From the NCBI GenBank assembly GCA_026225945.1, contig JAMJFZ010003581.1, positions 11,815,001 through 11,879,000 on the forward strand: a DNA stretch of 64,000 bases. The letters run 5' to 3'. Position numbers and translations under genes: made by a program. Below are positions 36,926 through 49,429 of this stretch, piece by piece (position 1 is the first letter of the stretch; each line of letters starts with the position of its first letter). Below the pieces are notes generated by a model. It was given only the letters and a program-made list of their open reading frames with translations. It made no database searches and was not told the DNA's origin. This DNA is from Cricetomys ansorgei. Its lineage: Eukaryota; Chordata; Mammalia; Rodentia; Nesomyidae.

Positions 36926-38774
36926 TAGCAAATTCAGAAAAGTTGAGATAACTCCATGTATCTTATATGATTATAATGTAATCAATATAACTTAAAATGG
37001 ACAACAAACAAATCTCTAGTAACTACACAAACTCATGGAGATCACACAACTTATTACTGAATGATGAACGGGTCCAAGAAATCAAGAAAGGAATAGAAAA
37101 AAATTCCTGGAAATACATGGAAACACAAAACAATCTCTAGGACATTAAAAGCAGTCCTATAAGGGAAATTTATATCACTAAATAACTACATTAAAACAAC
37201 AGAAAGAGAACAAATAAATAACTTAATAACACAACTTAGGAATTTGGAAAAACCAAAGCTAAATGTAGAAGACTGCCATCATTAAAAAAAAAATCAATAA
37301 AAGAACAGAAATTAAATGAAATAAAACAAGGAAAACAATACAAAGAATCAATAATAGCAGATGGTTTTTAAGAAGATAACCAAGATTGACAGACCCTTGG
37401 TCCAACTGACCAAAAGAAAAAAAGGACCCAAGTTAACAGAATGAGAAGTGAACAGGGAAATACCACAACAAATACCAAAAATATTCACAAGTTTATAAGA
37501 GAATACCTTTAAAAAAACAACATTCATTAAATTAGAAAATATAAAAGAAATGGACTAATTTCCAGATTCATCAAAACTTCCGAAGTTAAACCAAGAAGAG
37601 ATCAACAACTTAAAAATACCCACAACTGATAATGAGATTGAAATACTGATAAAAAGTCTTCTGTCAAAAAACAAAACAAACAAACAAACAAAAAAAAAAA
37701 CACAGCTCAAAAGAACTTACAGCAGTATTCAAACAGATGTCAGAGAAGATGTACAGCCAATACTTCTTAAATTATTTAAAAACAGAAATATAAGGATCAC
37801 TTTCAGATTTCCCTTTATGAAGCCAACATTACTCTAATACCAAACCCATGTAAACATATGAGAAAACTATTTGGCCTATATGCCCAATGAACACAAATCC
37901 AAAAATCTTCAATAAAATCTTTACAACGAAATACAGTCATATATCAAAAAGATAACCAACTATAATTTAGATGGCTTTATTCCAGAGATGGAGGGACGGG
38001 TGGATGTTCTAAGTCACTAGGTATAATAAACCATATAAATGGACTTAAAGACAAAAATCATACGTTCAGTTCAACAGATGCAGAAAAAGCCTTAGCATGT
38101 ACTCATATAAGTGTCTTGGAGAAGGCCCAAAGGGAACATAGACCAATATAATAAAGGCTGAAATTAAAACTATGCCTATCACCTTGCACAAAAACTAACT
38201 CTAAATGGATCAAAGACCTATATGTGAAACCTGAAACACTGAAACTGCTAGAAGAAAGAAAAAATTAGGTAGCAACTGCAAGATACAGGTGTAGAAAATG
38301 GCTTTTTGAATGGGACTCTATTTCCCAAGGAATTAAGGCCAACAATTGACAAGTCGACCTCATCAAACTGAACATCTTCTGTACAGCGAAGGAAACAATC
38401 AACTGATTGAAGGGGGAAAAAAATCATACTTTTTACTTTCTTATCCAAAATTTTCAATTTTCTTAATATCTATTTTGTGCTTTTTGATCCACAGAGAGTA
38501 GGGGAAGGCTCATTCATATAAAGAAAGTGACACATTTTAAATTCTGTAGAATTCAGGAGTTTCTGAAGCAATATTTCTGATGTAGATAGTCCCTAAAGTT
38601 GTAATGAAATAACATTTCTAATTTGTTATTTTTATTTTAGGAAAGCTGGAGTGATTTTTAAATGAAGACACTAAAGCTTCAAAATCATGTATCAAACTAA
38701 AACAAATCATGCAAACGCATTTTTTAACTTACTCAACTGTTTTCGTATCCATCATTTTCTTAATGACAGTGGTT

Positions 38775-38905
38775 TAAAAAGAAGACACAAGGATGGACAA
38801 GTAGAAAACAGGTGAAGGGGTTGGTGTCCCTGGGAGAAGTTGGTAGAGAGTGTGAATATGATCAAAACATGTTGTACAGAATTTTCAAAGAATAAAAAAG
38901 GATAT
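38775..38905 (+). mobile_element. LINE-1 3' UTR end fragment
   Basis: GAAGTTGGTAGAGAGTGTGA, ATATGATCAAAACATGTTGT, then ATTTTCAAAGAATAAAAAAG, the familiar terminal sequence of rodent L1s. It may be the displaced 3' end of the L1 at 34871-38425 or an independent insertion. Confidence 0.7.
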
Positions 38906-41184
38906 GACAAAAAAGGCTGACCATCATTCAAATTATTTTACAAGAAATTCATCTTTCAAACCATACTCTCCAAAGTGGACATATTTTGCTTGAATCAAAG
39001 AACTGTTGATTATTTACACAGGCACTTCAGCTGTATCACTTAGAGACTTGTGTGCTTATAGAAGCTATCACAAAATATACTGATGGCAAGAAGTTAATTC
39101 ATTAATTAACCAAGTCATTTTTGAGGAAAAGGTATCACTAAACAACAGAGTATTCAAAGTGTGACTGGTTGTGAGGTCCCTGTTGCAGAATGTGTGGCAG
39201 ACAAGCAATGCCTATGCTGTTTCTAATTATTCCAATTATCATGGCACACTATGAAAACTTGATTAATAACACTGAAGATATTGTTGTGGCAATTAGCCAT
39301 ATGGTTGTGGGACTTTATTCTGTCACGATTTAGCCATTAGCATCTACTTATGTTTGTCAGAACAGTGCATCCGTGACAAGCTGAAGTTCCGCTCACCTTG
39401 CCGAGTCCCCTGTGAGCAACACTAGAGAACTGTTTATTCCTGGGAGTCTCTTGCCTGAGTAAATTTTTCATGTGGCATCCGGTCTGACTGGGAACAAATG
39501 TCAAATAGCTTATGTTGTCACCCATCAAGCTAAGCATTCTCTGAAAATCCACTCTATGGCTGTGTAAAAACAAAGTGCTTGAAGAAAATAATGTGTCCGG
39601 TAATAAACGGTCACCTGTGTTGCCCCATGTATTGACTTGGTGATTCAGAGACACAGATTTTCCACATACTGACATAAAGAACTATGAAGCTACTGTATTC
39701 TAAAGATGTGTACAAGATGTATATGTAAATGTATCACATGCCCCAAATCTACCATCTTTAGTATATGCACGACATCTGTGATTGATTTGTTCAAGAGACT
39801 TGAGATAATCCAGGTAATTATTGAGGGGATAATCTTGTTAAGTATGAGTGATAATTTTAGGGGAAAACGTAAAGTTATTGGTTACTTCTTAAAATAATAC
39901 TGAAAATATAACAATCAAGAGTGTTGCTGTAGAGAATTAAAAAAAAAATTAAGGTGAACTAAGTTTACATTTTCAAATGGAATGCATGTTAATGTGAGAA
40001 ATGTAGTACTGTTTAATTAATTAAATAATTTTTGAAGTATGACGCTTTCTAGTACTTGCTAGTAGCAGGCAGGTTTTCTGGTAGTTTTTCTTAGAAGCTG
40101 GTGAAATGGTGAACAACTTATGGCTACTCAGAGCTCCCTAGGTGGACGTTCTTACTATAGGCAACAGAAGGGAGGAAGGGAGAGTCCAGTGTTTCCATTC
40201 CATACTTGTGTCCTCACCATACGAGGAGTGGAGCATGACAGAGAAGGAACCAGGCAATGCTTTGCCTGGAAAGGTTTCAACCTGAGAAGTTCAAAATACA
40301 GATCAAATAGTAATCCACGCAGCTATAGAATGAGTAACACAAGTGGAATTGGGGTGGGCCTTCAGACAGGGTTATGACTTGCATGTAACTCCAGCTGCCA
40401 GCACAAGGAGGGAGGTAGCAGCAGCAGTGCTTGTGTGCAGGTGTGGCTGCGCAGCTCCTTAGGACACATAAGATTCCATTGGTCAAGACTTACCTGATTT
40501 CAAGTAAAACAGCCTGTGAAGAAATACATGTATGGAAAAGGAAGGCAAAAGTACTTCATGTTTCACATGATGAAACTGAGAACAAGGAAGGCCAAAATAC
40601 CCTAGAGAGTTGCTGAGTGCTGTGCCTGGGAATTTTTAATCACAGTGGGATTAGTATTAGGGATAACAACATAAAGAAGTCTGGAGTCAATGATAGAATG
40701 AAGGAGCAATTTTACCTAATTCATATTTATTTATACATTAGGTAGAGTTAAGTAGCAACTTTCTTTTCTGCCAGTAGTTCCCCCCTCTCCAGTACTTTTC
40801 ATTGTTGCCTGTTAATTTAGTAAGTCAACACTAGATTAATTCTCTATATATAAACTGTAATCCAATCTAATCAAATAAATAACATTATAATATTCATTTT
40901 AGTACTCACAGTGTTGAGTGCTTTACATGTAACACATCATTTGATTCGACATTTTTAAGAGGTAGTACGCTTATTCTGTATGTAGGTGAGAAATTGCTCT
41001 TAGAAATATGTTATTTTGGCAGGCTGTAGAACTCCATTTTTGGTAGGCTATCTCACATTCTTAATCATTGTTCTAGACTGCTCTCCACCAACTGATGTTT
41101 AAACACAATGCAACTTTTAAACTGGTACGGTTTCATCAAAAGAAGTTTCTTTTTCTTTTCAAAAAGTGTGGTTTTCTTTCTTTT

Positions 41185-41372
41185 AATAATTTATATTTTT
41201 ATTTTAGGTGCATTGGTATTTTGCCTGCATGTATGTCTGTCTCTGTGAGGGTGTTGGATCCCCTGGAAAAAGTTACAGACTGTTAGGAGCTGCTATGTGG
41301 GTGCTAGGAATCGAACCGAGGTCTTCTGGAAAAGCAGTGCTCTTAATCGCTGAGCCATCTTTCCAGCCCTGA
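41185..41372 (-). repeat. B2/B3-type SINE
   Basis: Reverse orientation: TTGCCTGCATGTATGTCTGT, GTTACAGACTGTTAGGAGCT, GGTGCTAGGAATCGAACCGA, and the head CTGAGCCATCTTTCCAGCCC. Well preserved. Confidence 0.92.
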
Positions 41373-41443
41373 GATAAGTTTCTTACAAGATATTAATAGA
41401 GTATTATAATAACTAAACTAATTACGGAGGTTGAAAACTGCAG

Positions 41444-41595
41444 TCACTGGGCAGTGGTGGCCACGCCTTTAATCCCAACACTGGGGAGGCAGAGGCAGGT
41501 GGGTCTCTGTGAGTTCAAGGCCAGAGTGAGTTCCAGGACAGCCGGAGCTACAACATAGAAGCCCTGTCTGGAAAAACAAAACAAGCAAAACAAGC
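41444..41595 (+). repeat. B1 SINE
   Basis: CTGGGCAGTGGTGGCCACGC, CTTTAATCCCAACACTGGGG, GAGGCAGGTGGGTCTCTGTG, GTTCCAGGACAGCCGGAGCT, then an A-rich tail. The 63-codon antisense ORF here is B1-derived. Confidence 0.93.
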
Positions 41596-42094
41596 AAAAA
41601 GAAGAGCACACACAAACAGTCCTACTCACCCCCATCTCTAGCTACAGGATCTGGGAGGATAGTGGCTCCTGGTGAGTTTACAGACAATGCCTCCTGGAAC
41701 TATCACAGTCACCACAGAATTCTCCACCTTACAAGTGCCATGTAATTAAATATACGCCTCACTATCGGTTATCAAATCCCCTGTTTGATAATACATTGAG
41801 TCTTTATTTCCTGAAAAATCTTTCTAAAATGCAAATTCTTATGTCAGTAGACTAGCTTGGGAAGGAAACAGAGACTGCATCTCCCTCACACTTCCATAGG
41901 ACAGAGTTGCTGCTCCACACACTACAACTTGAGCTGTGTAACATTCAGGAATCCTCTCAATAAAATTACCTATAATTACCATTGGGTCTAATTCATCTTC
42001 AATAATTTTTTCCTGGCACACTCGTCTAATATTTCTTTCCACATTCCACTTTAGATTCAGTTTGTTCTTTGTCGCTATTGGTATCAGAATTAAG

Positions 42095-42410
42095 TAATTT
42101 TTTTTTTTTTTTGTTGCTGTAACAAAAGTAACACAAGGAAGTAAGGGTTTATTTGGGTTCACAATTCAAGCATATTAGTCTACAAAGGTGGCAAATTCAT
42201 GGAGGTAGGAACTTGAGTCAGGAAGCAGAGAACAATAAATGCTATGCTTAGCTTGCTTTCTCTCTTTTTATTTAGTCTGGGACCCCTGCCTTTGGAATGG
42301 TGCTGCTGTTCACAAAAAACCAAGTTGAGAAACTGATTCACAGATACATGCCGAGTTTTGTCCCACTGGTAATTACAGTGTCTGTCAAGTTAGCAATCAA
42401 TATTAACCAC
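42095..42410 (+). repeat. High-copy rodent repeat, copy 2 (related to 32560-32950)
   Basis: AAGGGTTTATTTGGGTTCAC, TTAGCTTGCTTTCTCTCTTT, GGGACCCCTGCCTTTGGAAT and the end GTGTCTGTCAAGTTAGCAAT. Class uncertain. Confidence 0.65.
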
Positions 42411-42849
42411 TACAATACCCAGATCATAAGGGCTACAGTAAAAAGTTTTAAAGCCCAAGGATGCATTAATTATTATGAAGGAGTGAGCGTGTGTTGTATT
42501 TTCTGGCGTGAACCGAAGGCCTTGCACATGTTAGGCAAATATTCCAAATGGATTTAAAGGCAGCCTCTAATTGGAAGTAGATGACCACTTCCTCATATAT
42601 TCGCCAGGCTGTCACCAAAAAGAATGTATCTTTTCATTCTCCGTTTGAAATAAGTATAAGATAAAACACAACCCACACCAAATACAAGCATTTCTGCATA
42701 CTGTGTACTTGTAGTTAGAACTAATGGGCAATCCCATGTAAAACAATATGGAATCTTCCTGTAGGTTGTACAACCTTTTTGCATACTGGAAAAGAAAACG
42801 CTTAAAAATAAGAAACAAAAGATAAACAAACTAACAAAACAAATTAGGA

Positions 42850-43005
42850 TTGGTTTCCAAGACTGAGAACCTGAGTTGGATCCCAAGAATTTACATGGTA
42901 GGCGGAGAGAACCAACTTCCAAAAGTTATTCTCTGACCTCCACAAGAACATGCATGCATGCATGCACACATGCAAACACAAAATAAGTAAATGTAAAAAT
43001 AGGTA
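42850..43005 (+). repeat. tRNA-derived SINE, head degraded
   Basis: AACCTGAGTTGGATCCCAAG, TTTACATGGTAGGCGGAGAG, TTATTCTCTGACCTCCACAA, a short (CATG)n run and an AAATAAGTAAATGTAAAAAT end. Confidence 0.75.
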
Positions 43006-43659
43006 GAAAAAGTAGTGGTGACCAAAAAGAAGTGAAGCTAACAATTGTCTCTTTCTATAAACTCTATACATACACTGGGGATTCAAAAAAAATGTCCCAC
43101 AATGTCTTATATTATTTTGTCTCTCAGTATATGTAATTGTCTTGCAAACATTGGCTCCCATCAGAAGCACTTCTGTAGCCTGTATGAAGTTGGGTTCCTG
43201 TGCTGCTCTCTCTGTTTCTGACTGAGCAACTGTGAGGGACTGAGGAATCTGCATGTCTGACAATCTCCCAAGTGACACTAGTTCTAGCACTTCAGAATCA
43301 CTGGGTTATGCCATTCTGAAGAAGTGTGTGCACATGCTGCCTCTACTTAAAGAAACTTACTATTGTCTTAATATCTGGGCTTTCATTCAAATGATATTTT
43401 ACATTTTCACCGTATTTTAAATCAGTATAGTAATTACAACTTTTTACCTAGAGTAACATACAAGTGAAAAAGGCTTGCAACATAGCAGTTTCTGACTGAT
43501 ATATAGTGATCTTGAAAAACTTTGCAGAGATTAGTTCCTAAAAATAAGTGAGGGCAGGAGGATGATCAGCAAAGGCTTAGAAGTTCCTAAATGAAAATTA
43601 TTGTTTGTCCTTTCAGTAAGTTCTTAACGCCTTCAGCTGCAGAACAGCTCATTTCTGAG

Positions 43660-43685
43660 ACTTATTTATTTATTTATTTATTTTT
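43660..43685. repeat. (TTTA)n simple repeat
   Basis: Six tandem TTTA units. Confidence 0.9.
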
Positions 43686-44164
43686 GCCTCATGAGTTAGT
43701 CACACCAGGATGACTTAGTTTAGCTAACACGCCTTTAGGAGTATTGATAAATTTAAATGATTAAACAATCAGAAAAATAAGTTCACATCTATAAGGAAAG
43801 AACACACAGGTCCGTATCTCAAGTCTTTGGAAATATCATGTTCATTTTAGATGTTTAAAGGCAGACTTCTGTCAGGCTCTGTGAAGGAAATTATATTTTA
43901 TTAGTGCTCAAGTGTTTCATAACTGTAAATTTTTTGCTTCACGAGTGGAGAACTGAAACTGAGTAGTATACTTTATTGACAGACTGACAAATGGTTCATT
44001 AGACACTTAGAGAGCTGCAGCTAGTAGTACAATTTGGGGTGGTGTTGGTGATAGTAACTGTAGCTGTTTAACATATTAATACTGGGGGGTCATCACCACT
44101 ATCTCACAATCCTGTTTCAGCAGAAAGCTTAGGGAAAGGAAAACAGAAGACAAAACTTAGAATG

Positions 44165-44375
44165 TAACACAGGCGAGGCGGACTGCCTGGGAGGAAGGAC
44201 AGAGTAAAATGACGGCCCGCCCCTGGGAGCACAAATAGCTGCTCACTATCTCACAAGGCGGGCACCTCACTATCACCCGATAGCCTGAGTCACAAAGACC
44301 AGAGCATCACCCTTCTGTTCATTCGGATTAGACGTCATTTACAGTATATACTCTTGTATTTCACGAGAAACAGAA
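44165..44375. promoter_or_regulatory. Candidate cis-regulatory patch (GC box, AP-1, CRE-like)
   Basis: A local CpG-bearing, GC-richer island in AT-rich intron. About nine CpGs occur in 200 bases. There is a GC box CCCGCCCC (44216-44223), an exact AP-1 site TGAGTCA (44286-44292) and a CRE-like GACGTCA (44331-44337), plus a repeated CTCACTATC. No repeat family recognised. Enhancer function is inference only. Confidence 0.25.
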
Positions 44376-46684
44376 GGTCAGAATTGACTGACTATGCACT
44401 ACTGACGTGTGGTTTCTTCAATTTTACAACCCTGTGCTAACATTCTACAGCAATGGCCTATGGATGGAGAAACAGATGTGATTTGCTACACATTTGCATT
44501 AACAAATCATCATTTAATTGAGATCTATCCAACTAGTTTATGCTACTTAAATAAAGTTTCTTCCAATAAAAGATACCACAATGACAAACGTTATTTTTAA
44601 CCATGAAGAGTATTTTTAAATTATATTTATTTTTGTCTTAAAGGCTTAGTTGTACATTAGACAACAATTTATTAATTTAAATTTTGCTTAAAATAACCTA
44701 ACAAATAGCATCAATCTAGGCAGCTATGAAACAAGATCCTTCACTTGTAGAGGAAATAATCTGGTGCACTATACGTTCTTGTTTCACAGATTTCTACCCT
44801 TCAGACATATTATAGAACGTGGCATATATTAAGCCATATGGAAGGTATGTGCTAATATTTATGCCAAAACGCTTATATTAATATAAACCTAAAATCCTGC
44901 TAAAATCAGGGAGAACTATTATTTTTAAAATATCACACTAAGTTTCTCTGGCAAGTACCAGAGACTCAAAATTTTATGTTTCTTTTTACAGAAATACGGG
45001 AGGAAGGTTGTCATATAAATACGGATTTTCAACCTTGAGTTCATAAACAAGGGTGCTATTCATATTCTTTTGGAGAATATGGACTACATTTTGCTTTACT
45101 ATCTGGATATGATTTTAGCGTGAAAAAAGGGAAAAGTCCTCAACATTACTCCTTACCTATAGTTTCCTCATCTTAGGACGAGGGTGAAGAGTATCGCAAT
45201 GAGTTTTTTCCACTTCTTCCCCCAGTCCGTTTTCTTTCCTCTCAAAAAACAAAAATAAGACAAGTAGCCAACCAAACAAGGAATAAAATCCTGAAACAAA
45301 CAGCACCTCCCTCACCAAGCACATAGCATACCATTAGCATGATCTAAACAAATGTGCCCAAGAAAACCTTGAACACACACACAATCACTTAGCTCCATGA
45401 CCCAGACACTCCCAAACAGTGCTTCTTTCCATAATGCTAAGAATAAGGACTCTCATTTAATATTAATTACCATGGTGTAATGATGTAAGTGCAAATTAGT
45501 CATCCTTTTGTGAAATTCCATACACACATATCATATGTGGACATGGACTTCTGTGTGAAATACAAGATATTATCAGGGCATTATGCTTTCATGATAATGA
45601 AAACTTGTTCCTTAAATGCAATTTTTATTTTCTGCAAATAAAATTTACCTTTAAGCTTCCCCTGAGTCTGCATTTACTAGTGGTATATGAAGTGTTTAAA
45701 AAGGTGATAGAAACCTCTGCAGTGGTTTTTTTTTCTATATTATAGAGCTGTTTGTTAAAAAAAGAAAAAGAAGAAAAGGAAGACAGGAGAAAAATAATGT
45801 ATGTATGCTTTCTCTTCAATCCATACCACACTTGGCTGCTCTGGGTTCCTTTTATAGTCCACTGTACAGACAGGTGAAAATTTTGCCCTGGTACAGGATT
45901 TAAACTAAATTATGGGCTACAGAAATGTGTCATAAATCAACTTCACATAATGAACAAAAGACAAACAACAGAAGATTTATATTCTGACAAAGGAACAGTC
46001 TGTAACTATAATAGAAAGCAGAAGGAAGGAAAAGCAAACCCTACTGTGCTATGCACCAGGCTCTCCTTGCCCTTTTATATGCTAACTCACAATAGTAATT
46101 ATGGATCTTGCAAGTTGACTTCTGTTTCCAGAACTATGAGTTGTAGTAAAAAAATGCCTTTTCATGGAGACAATTACCATTAATCAAAACACTGAGAGCT
46201 AATACCACTCAAATCCAACCTACTGCTGTGCCCAGCAATATATCAAACTGTCTGTTGTCAAACACACTAACAAACTCAAATAGGCTGTTTCCACTACAAA
46301 CAAAACCAAAGAAAATGCTAGCTAAGTAATTTTAAAATTCAAACTGCTATCTCAGTAATCCTTCCTTTCTCTGACTTTTAGCTTTCAGTATTCAATCACA
46401 GTCTAACACAGCTGTCAGGTCACTACTTGGATCTGGGAAAAGAAAGCCATGGGCACTGGCAGATGCACTTGCTGCAAAGACTGCATTATAGTGTGTTTGG
46501 TCCATCTTTGACAATTTAGTACAGCAGTACACTTGAGCATGTAATTAATTTTTTAGGGGACTGAAATTTTTCATTTTTGTAAGCAAAAAACATGAATATA
46601 GAAAATTTTATCCTTGCTCTGTAAGACTCAGAAACAACAAACTAGTTTCTCCAGCAGCTATAAGAGGTCTATAAATCTATTTAA

Positions 46685-46870
46685 AGTTAGTTATTTATTT
46701 AAACTTTTCTGTGTGCAAAAGCTGTGTGCCACGGTATGCATGTGGAGGTCAAAGGATAACGTTGTGGTTGTGGGAATCAGAGTTCCTTTCCCACTCTGTG
46801 GGTCCCGGTGATAGAACTCTGGGTGGCAGGCTGAGTGTTAAGTGTCTTTACATATTAAGCTAAGTTGACC
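46685..46870 (-). repeat. tRNA-derived SINE, diverged
   Basis: Reverse orientation: GCATGTGGAGGTCAAAGGAT, GTTGTGGGAATCAGAGTTCC and CTGTGGGTCCCGGTGATAGA, followed by a degenerate head. Confidence 0.7.
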
Positions 46871-47874
46871 CAATTTATTTCCTTAAAAAAAATCTTAGAC
46901 AAAAATGACAAAAAAAATAGCTGCAGGCAGTTATATCACCGTGTTTCAGTGTATAGCTCTCTACACGAAGGCACTGTTTATACATATGATTCCGTAACTA
47001 CACTGAAAGACCACTGTTTTACTCACATGATTTCCTTTAATCTATTTTTCCATTGAGCCAAAAGTTTTCTTCTATCACATCTCCAAAAGAGAGGGTTAGA
47101 TTTTATAAATCAGAGGCTCTGACAATAATTCCCAATTAAAGATATCAAGATATTTTATAAAAAAATAAATGTAAAATGGGGGAAAGCTAAGGGATTTAAC
47201 AAACAGACTAGACATTAATGAGCAGCAAAGTTTCACTTCTGTGTGTTGTAAGCTAAGATCTACCAAATGAAATTACATTTTTGTTTATAATGGTCTCATT
47301 ATTGCTAACTTCACGTTGCCATGCTGCCTCTGTGTTAGTACCACATGCCCTTCCGTGTTTATTATTAGATAATGCATATCAATGATCCCTTTATGTATAT
47401 AAAATGTCAAAACTGAACAGTCACAAAACATATTCATAATACACAAAAAAGGACATGACATGAAGTGACTGAGTACATACATGAGCAAATTGTCTAGAGT
47501 CAAATGATTTCTTCAGGTTTATGTAACAAATTACACTGCAAATTTGGTGTAGAAGAACATAAAGGTGTTACACAGCCCACTACATTTTTTTTGCTAGGGA
47601 TTCCGATGATTAGTGCAAATATAACCAGGAAAAAGGACTGAAGTCCACTCTGAGACAGTGTACTGTTCTTTATTTCAGCAGTTTATGCATTTACAAACCT
47701 CTTTTAATGAAATTAATCAGCATTGGTCTTTTAAATCATCATTCCTTTCCCCTTCTCAGTTAGGCATAAACCCCTATCTACTTTATACCTTCCTTTAAAT
47801 GCTTAATACAAATAACCACAGGAGAATCTTCTCCCCTTGAAAAACTGCAAATAAAGATGTCAGCTACTGAGTAT

Positions 47875-48045
47875 ATTTGTGGCATCTCCAGCAGCTGCTG
47901 TTAAATACCAGCTGGTCTAGCTGATTAAAATTACCTCTGAGTTGGTATTATAAAGATGCCTGGGCAGCACTGCTGTATTAATGGATTATTGAGTGAGCGA
48001 TGAAAACCTTGGCCAGCTGATGCATTTTATTACAGATAGGCTTTA
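47875..48045. promoter_or_regulatory. Candidate enhancer-like patch with three CAGCTG E-boxes
   Basis: CAGCTG occurs at 47892-47897, 47909-47914 and 48014-48019, with homeodomain-type ATTA/TAAT cores between them (GATTAAAATTA, TTAATGGATTATT). No repeat family matches. Such dense E-box plus ATTA clusters are typical of conserved intronic enhancers, but conservation cannot be tested here. Confidence 0.25.
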
Positions 48046-48837
48046 TGATGTGTAATCACTGTAATTTTTACAACTGGAAGAAATATGAAAAAAGGAGTAA
48101 ACAGAAATCCCCACAGAAACTGCTCTAACTGGATTATTCCTACCAGTCTGCTTCCTAGAAGGAATCAAAGCACACATTACTGGGCATAAATATACAGGTA
48201 CAGACTTATACATAAAATTTATCACTCATCTACGGGGATATACAGAGAAGTAGAGAATGTCCACTGACAAATCCAATGTACATATACACATATGATTTAT
48301 GTGAATAGATATTTGTTGTCTGTCAAGCCACCCAACTGGCTACAATGGAACCATGTGACCTAATATACTTTTCAACTGTTCGCCAGCTGGGCAAAGCTGA
48401 AAATTCAAATCTAGCCAACAGGACTGTGGTTTCTAGTATAAGAGATGGATCATTTCACTCTCTTCACCATTTACCCTTAATTTGGTTTCTTATAAGCCAC
48501 TGTGGGTTTTTTTTAAAAATTTATTTTTTAAATAGGGTTCTACCAAATTGTCACCCAAATCCTGTAACTTTCACCTTATGTTGAAAACAAGGCATGACAG
48601 CTAATTGGCTCAGTTCTTATTTATGGGTAAGGTAGCAGCACAGGACCCCTGCTTTATCTCTTTCCACAGCCCTTTCAAATCTGTTCTTCTATTTATGCCA
48701 CTCTCAGGGCTATGGTGTGCTCCCAGTTGTTTTTTAGGAATGAACAGTGACTCTCAAGAGGCTATGGCCAATTAAAATAGCTCAAGTAGAAAATAAACTT
48801 CACTAAAGTATGCTACTGGGTGAGTAAGAGTCTTTTA

Positions 48838-49200
48838 GGAAGGGCAGCTACCTCATGATGGACCACTCTTTTGGTAATTCACAAGCTATTCTTAAAGTAA
48901 TAATGTTAATAGTTCCCAATAAGTAATATGAAGTTGTATTTGTTTTCTGTTTTCCTGGAAATTAATTAATAAAAAAGAAATTTCATGGAGGAAAAAAAAA
49001 CCTAAAAAAAAAACTGAAAAAATAAAAAAATAAAAAAACAAAAGTGTGAAAAGCAAAATAAAAAAAAGGAAAGGGCAGCTACCTCAGGATGGATTACTCT
49101 TTTAGGTAATTCACAAGCTTTTCTTAAAGTAATAATGTAATAGTTACCAATAAGTAATATCAAGTTTATTGTTTTGGTTTTCCTGTAAAATAATTAATAT
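48838..49200. repeat. Local direct duplication (about 130 bp) split by an A-rich spacer
   Basis: Copy 1 (48838-48970) and copy 2 (49068-49200) share AGGGCAGCTACCTCA, TAATTCACAAGCT, TTCTTAAAGTAATAATGT, CCAATAAGTAATAT and TTTTCCTG. The 97-bp spacer is almost all A with scattered other bases. Confidence 0.85.
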
Positions 49201-49391
49201 ATCAATTTTCATCATAGGTAGATTAATACATAAGATAGTATTAGTGTGTTGTGTTCTGAGAGTGAGTCTAACACATCTAATTAGAGTCAAATGTGGTCAA
49301 TGAATATATTGTGAAGAATAAGGTTATGTATTATATATGTGCATATATATACATATATATATGTATATACATGCACTCATGCACGCACATG

Positions 49392-49429
49392 AACACACAC
49401 ACACGCACACACACACACACACACACACA
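49392..49429. repeat. (CA)n microsatellite with AT-rich flank
   Basis: Mostly pure CA with one CG interruption, preceded by an alternating ATATAC/TGTATA region (49335-49372). Confidence 0.93.

Larger units (their letters stand above)
34871..38425 (+). mobile_element. LINE-1 body: ORF1 and ORF2, decayed and internally deleted
   Basis: About 35270-36030 is ORF1. The open stretch 35665-36030 includes a degenerate ORF1p C-terminal domain (AVRDKHKSHV for the AAREK/VTY motif, then a segment ending TEDRHKHSQE). ORF2 endonuclease runs from about 36150 and is interrupted by a B1 (about 36366-36530). An endonuclease-RT part continues past a (CA)n tract (36878-36923). The RT region around 37990-38100 ends in GATGCAGAAAAAGCCTTAGC and then jumps to a C-terminal part (AACTAACTCTAAATGGATCA, AACATCTTCTGTACAGCGAA). 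Stops and frameshifts are everywhere; not active. Confidence 0.8.

Noticed and set aside
42844..43290. 148-codon minus-strand ORF
   Set aside because: It overlaps a plus-strand SINE and a (CATG)n run, has no family motif, and lacks codon bias or splice context.
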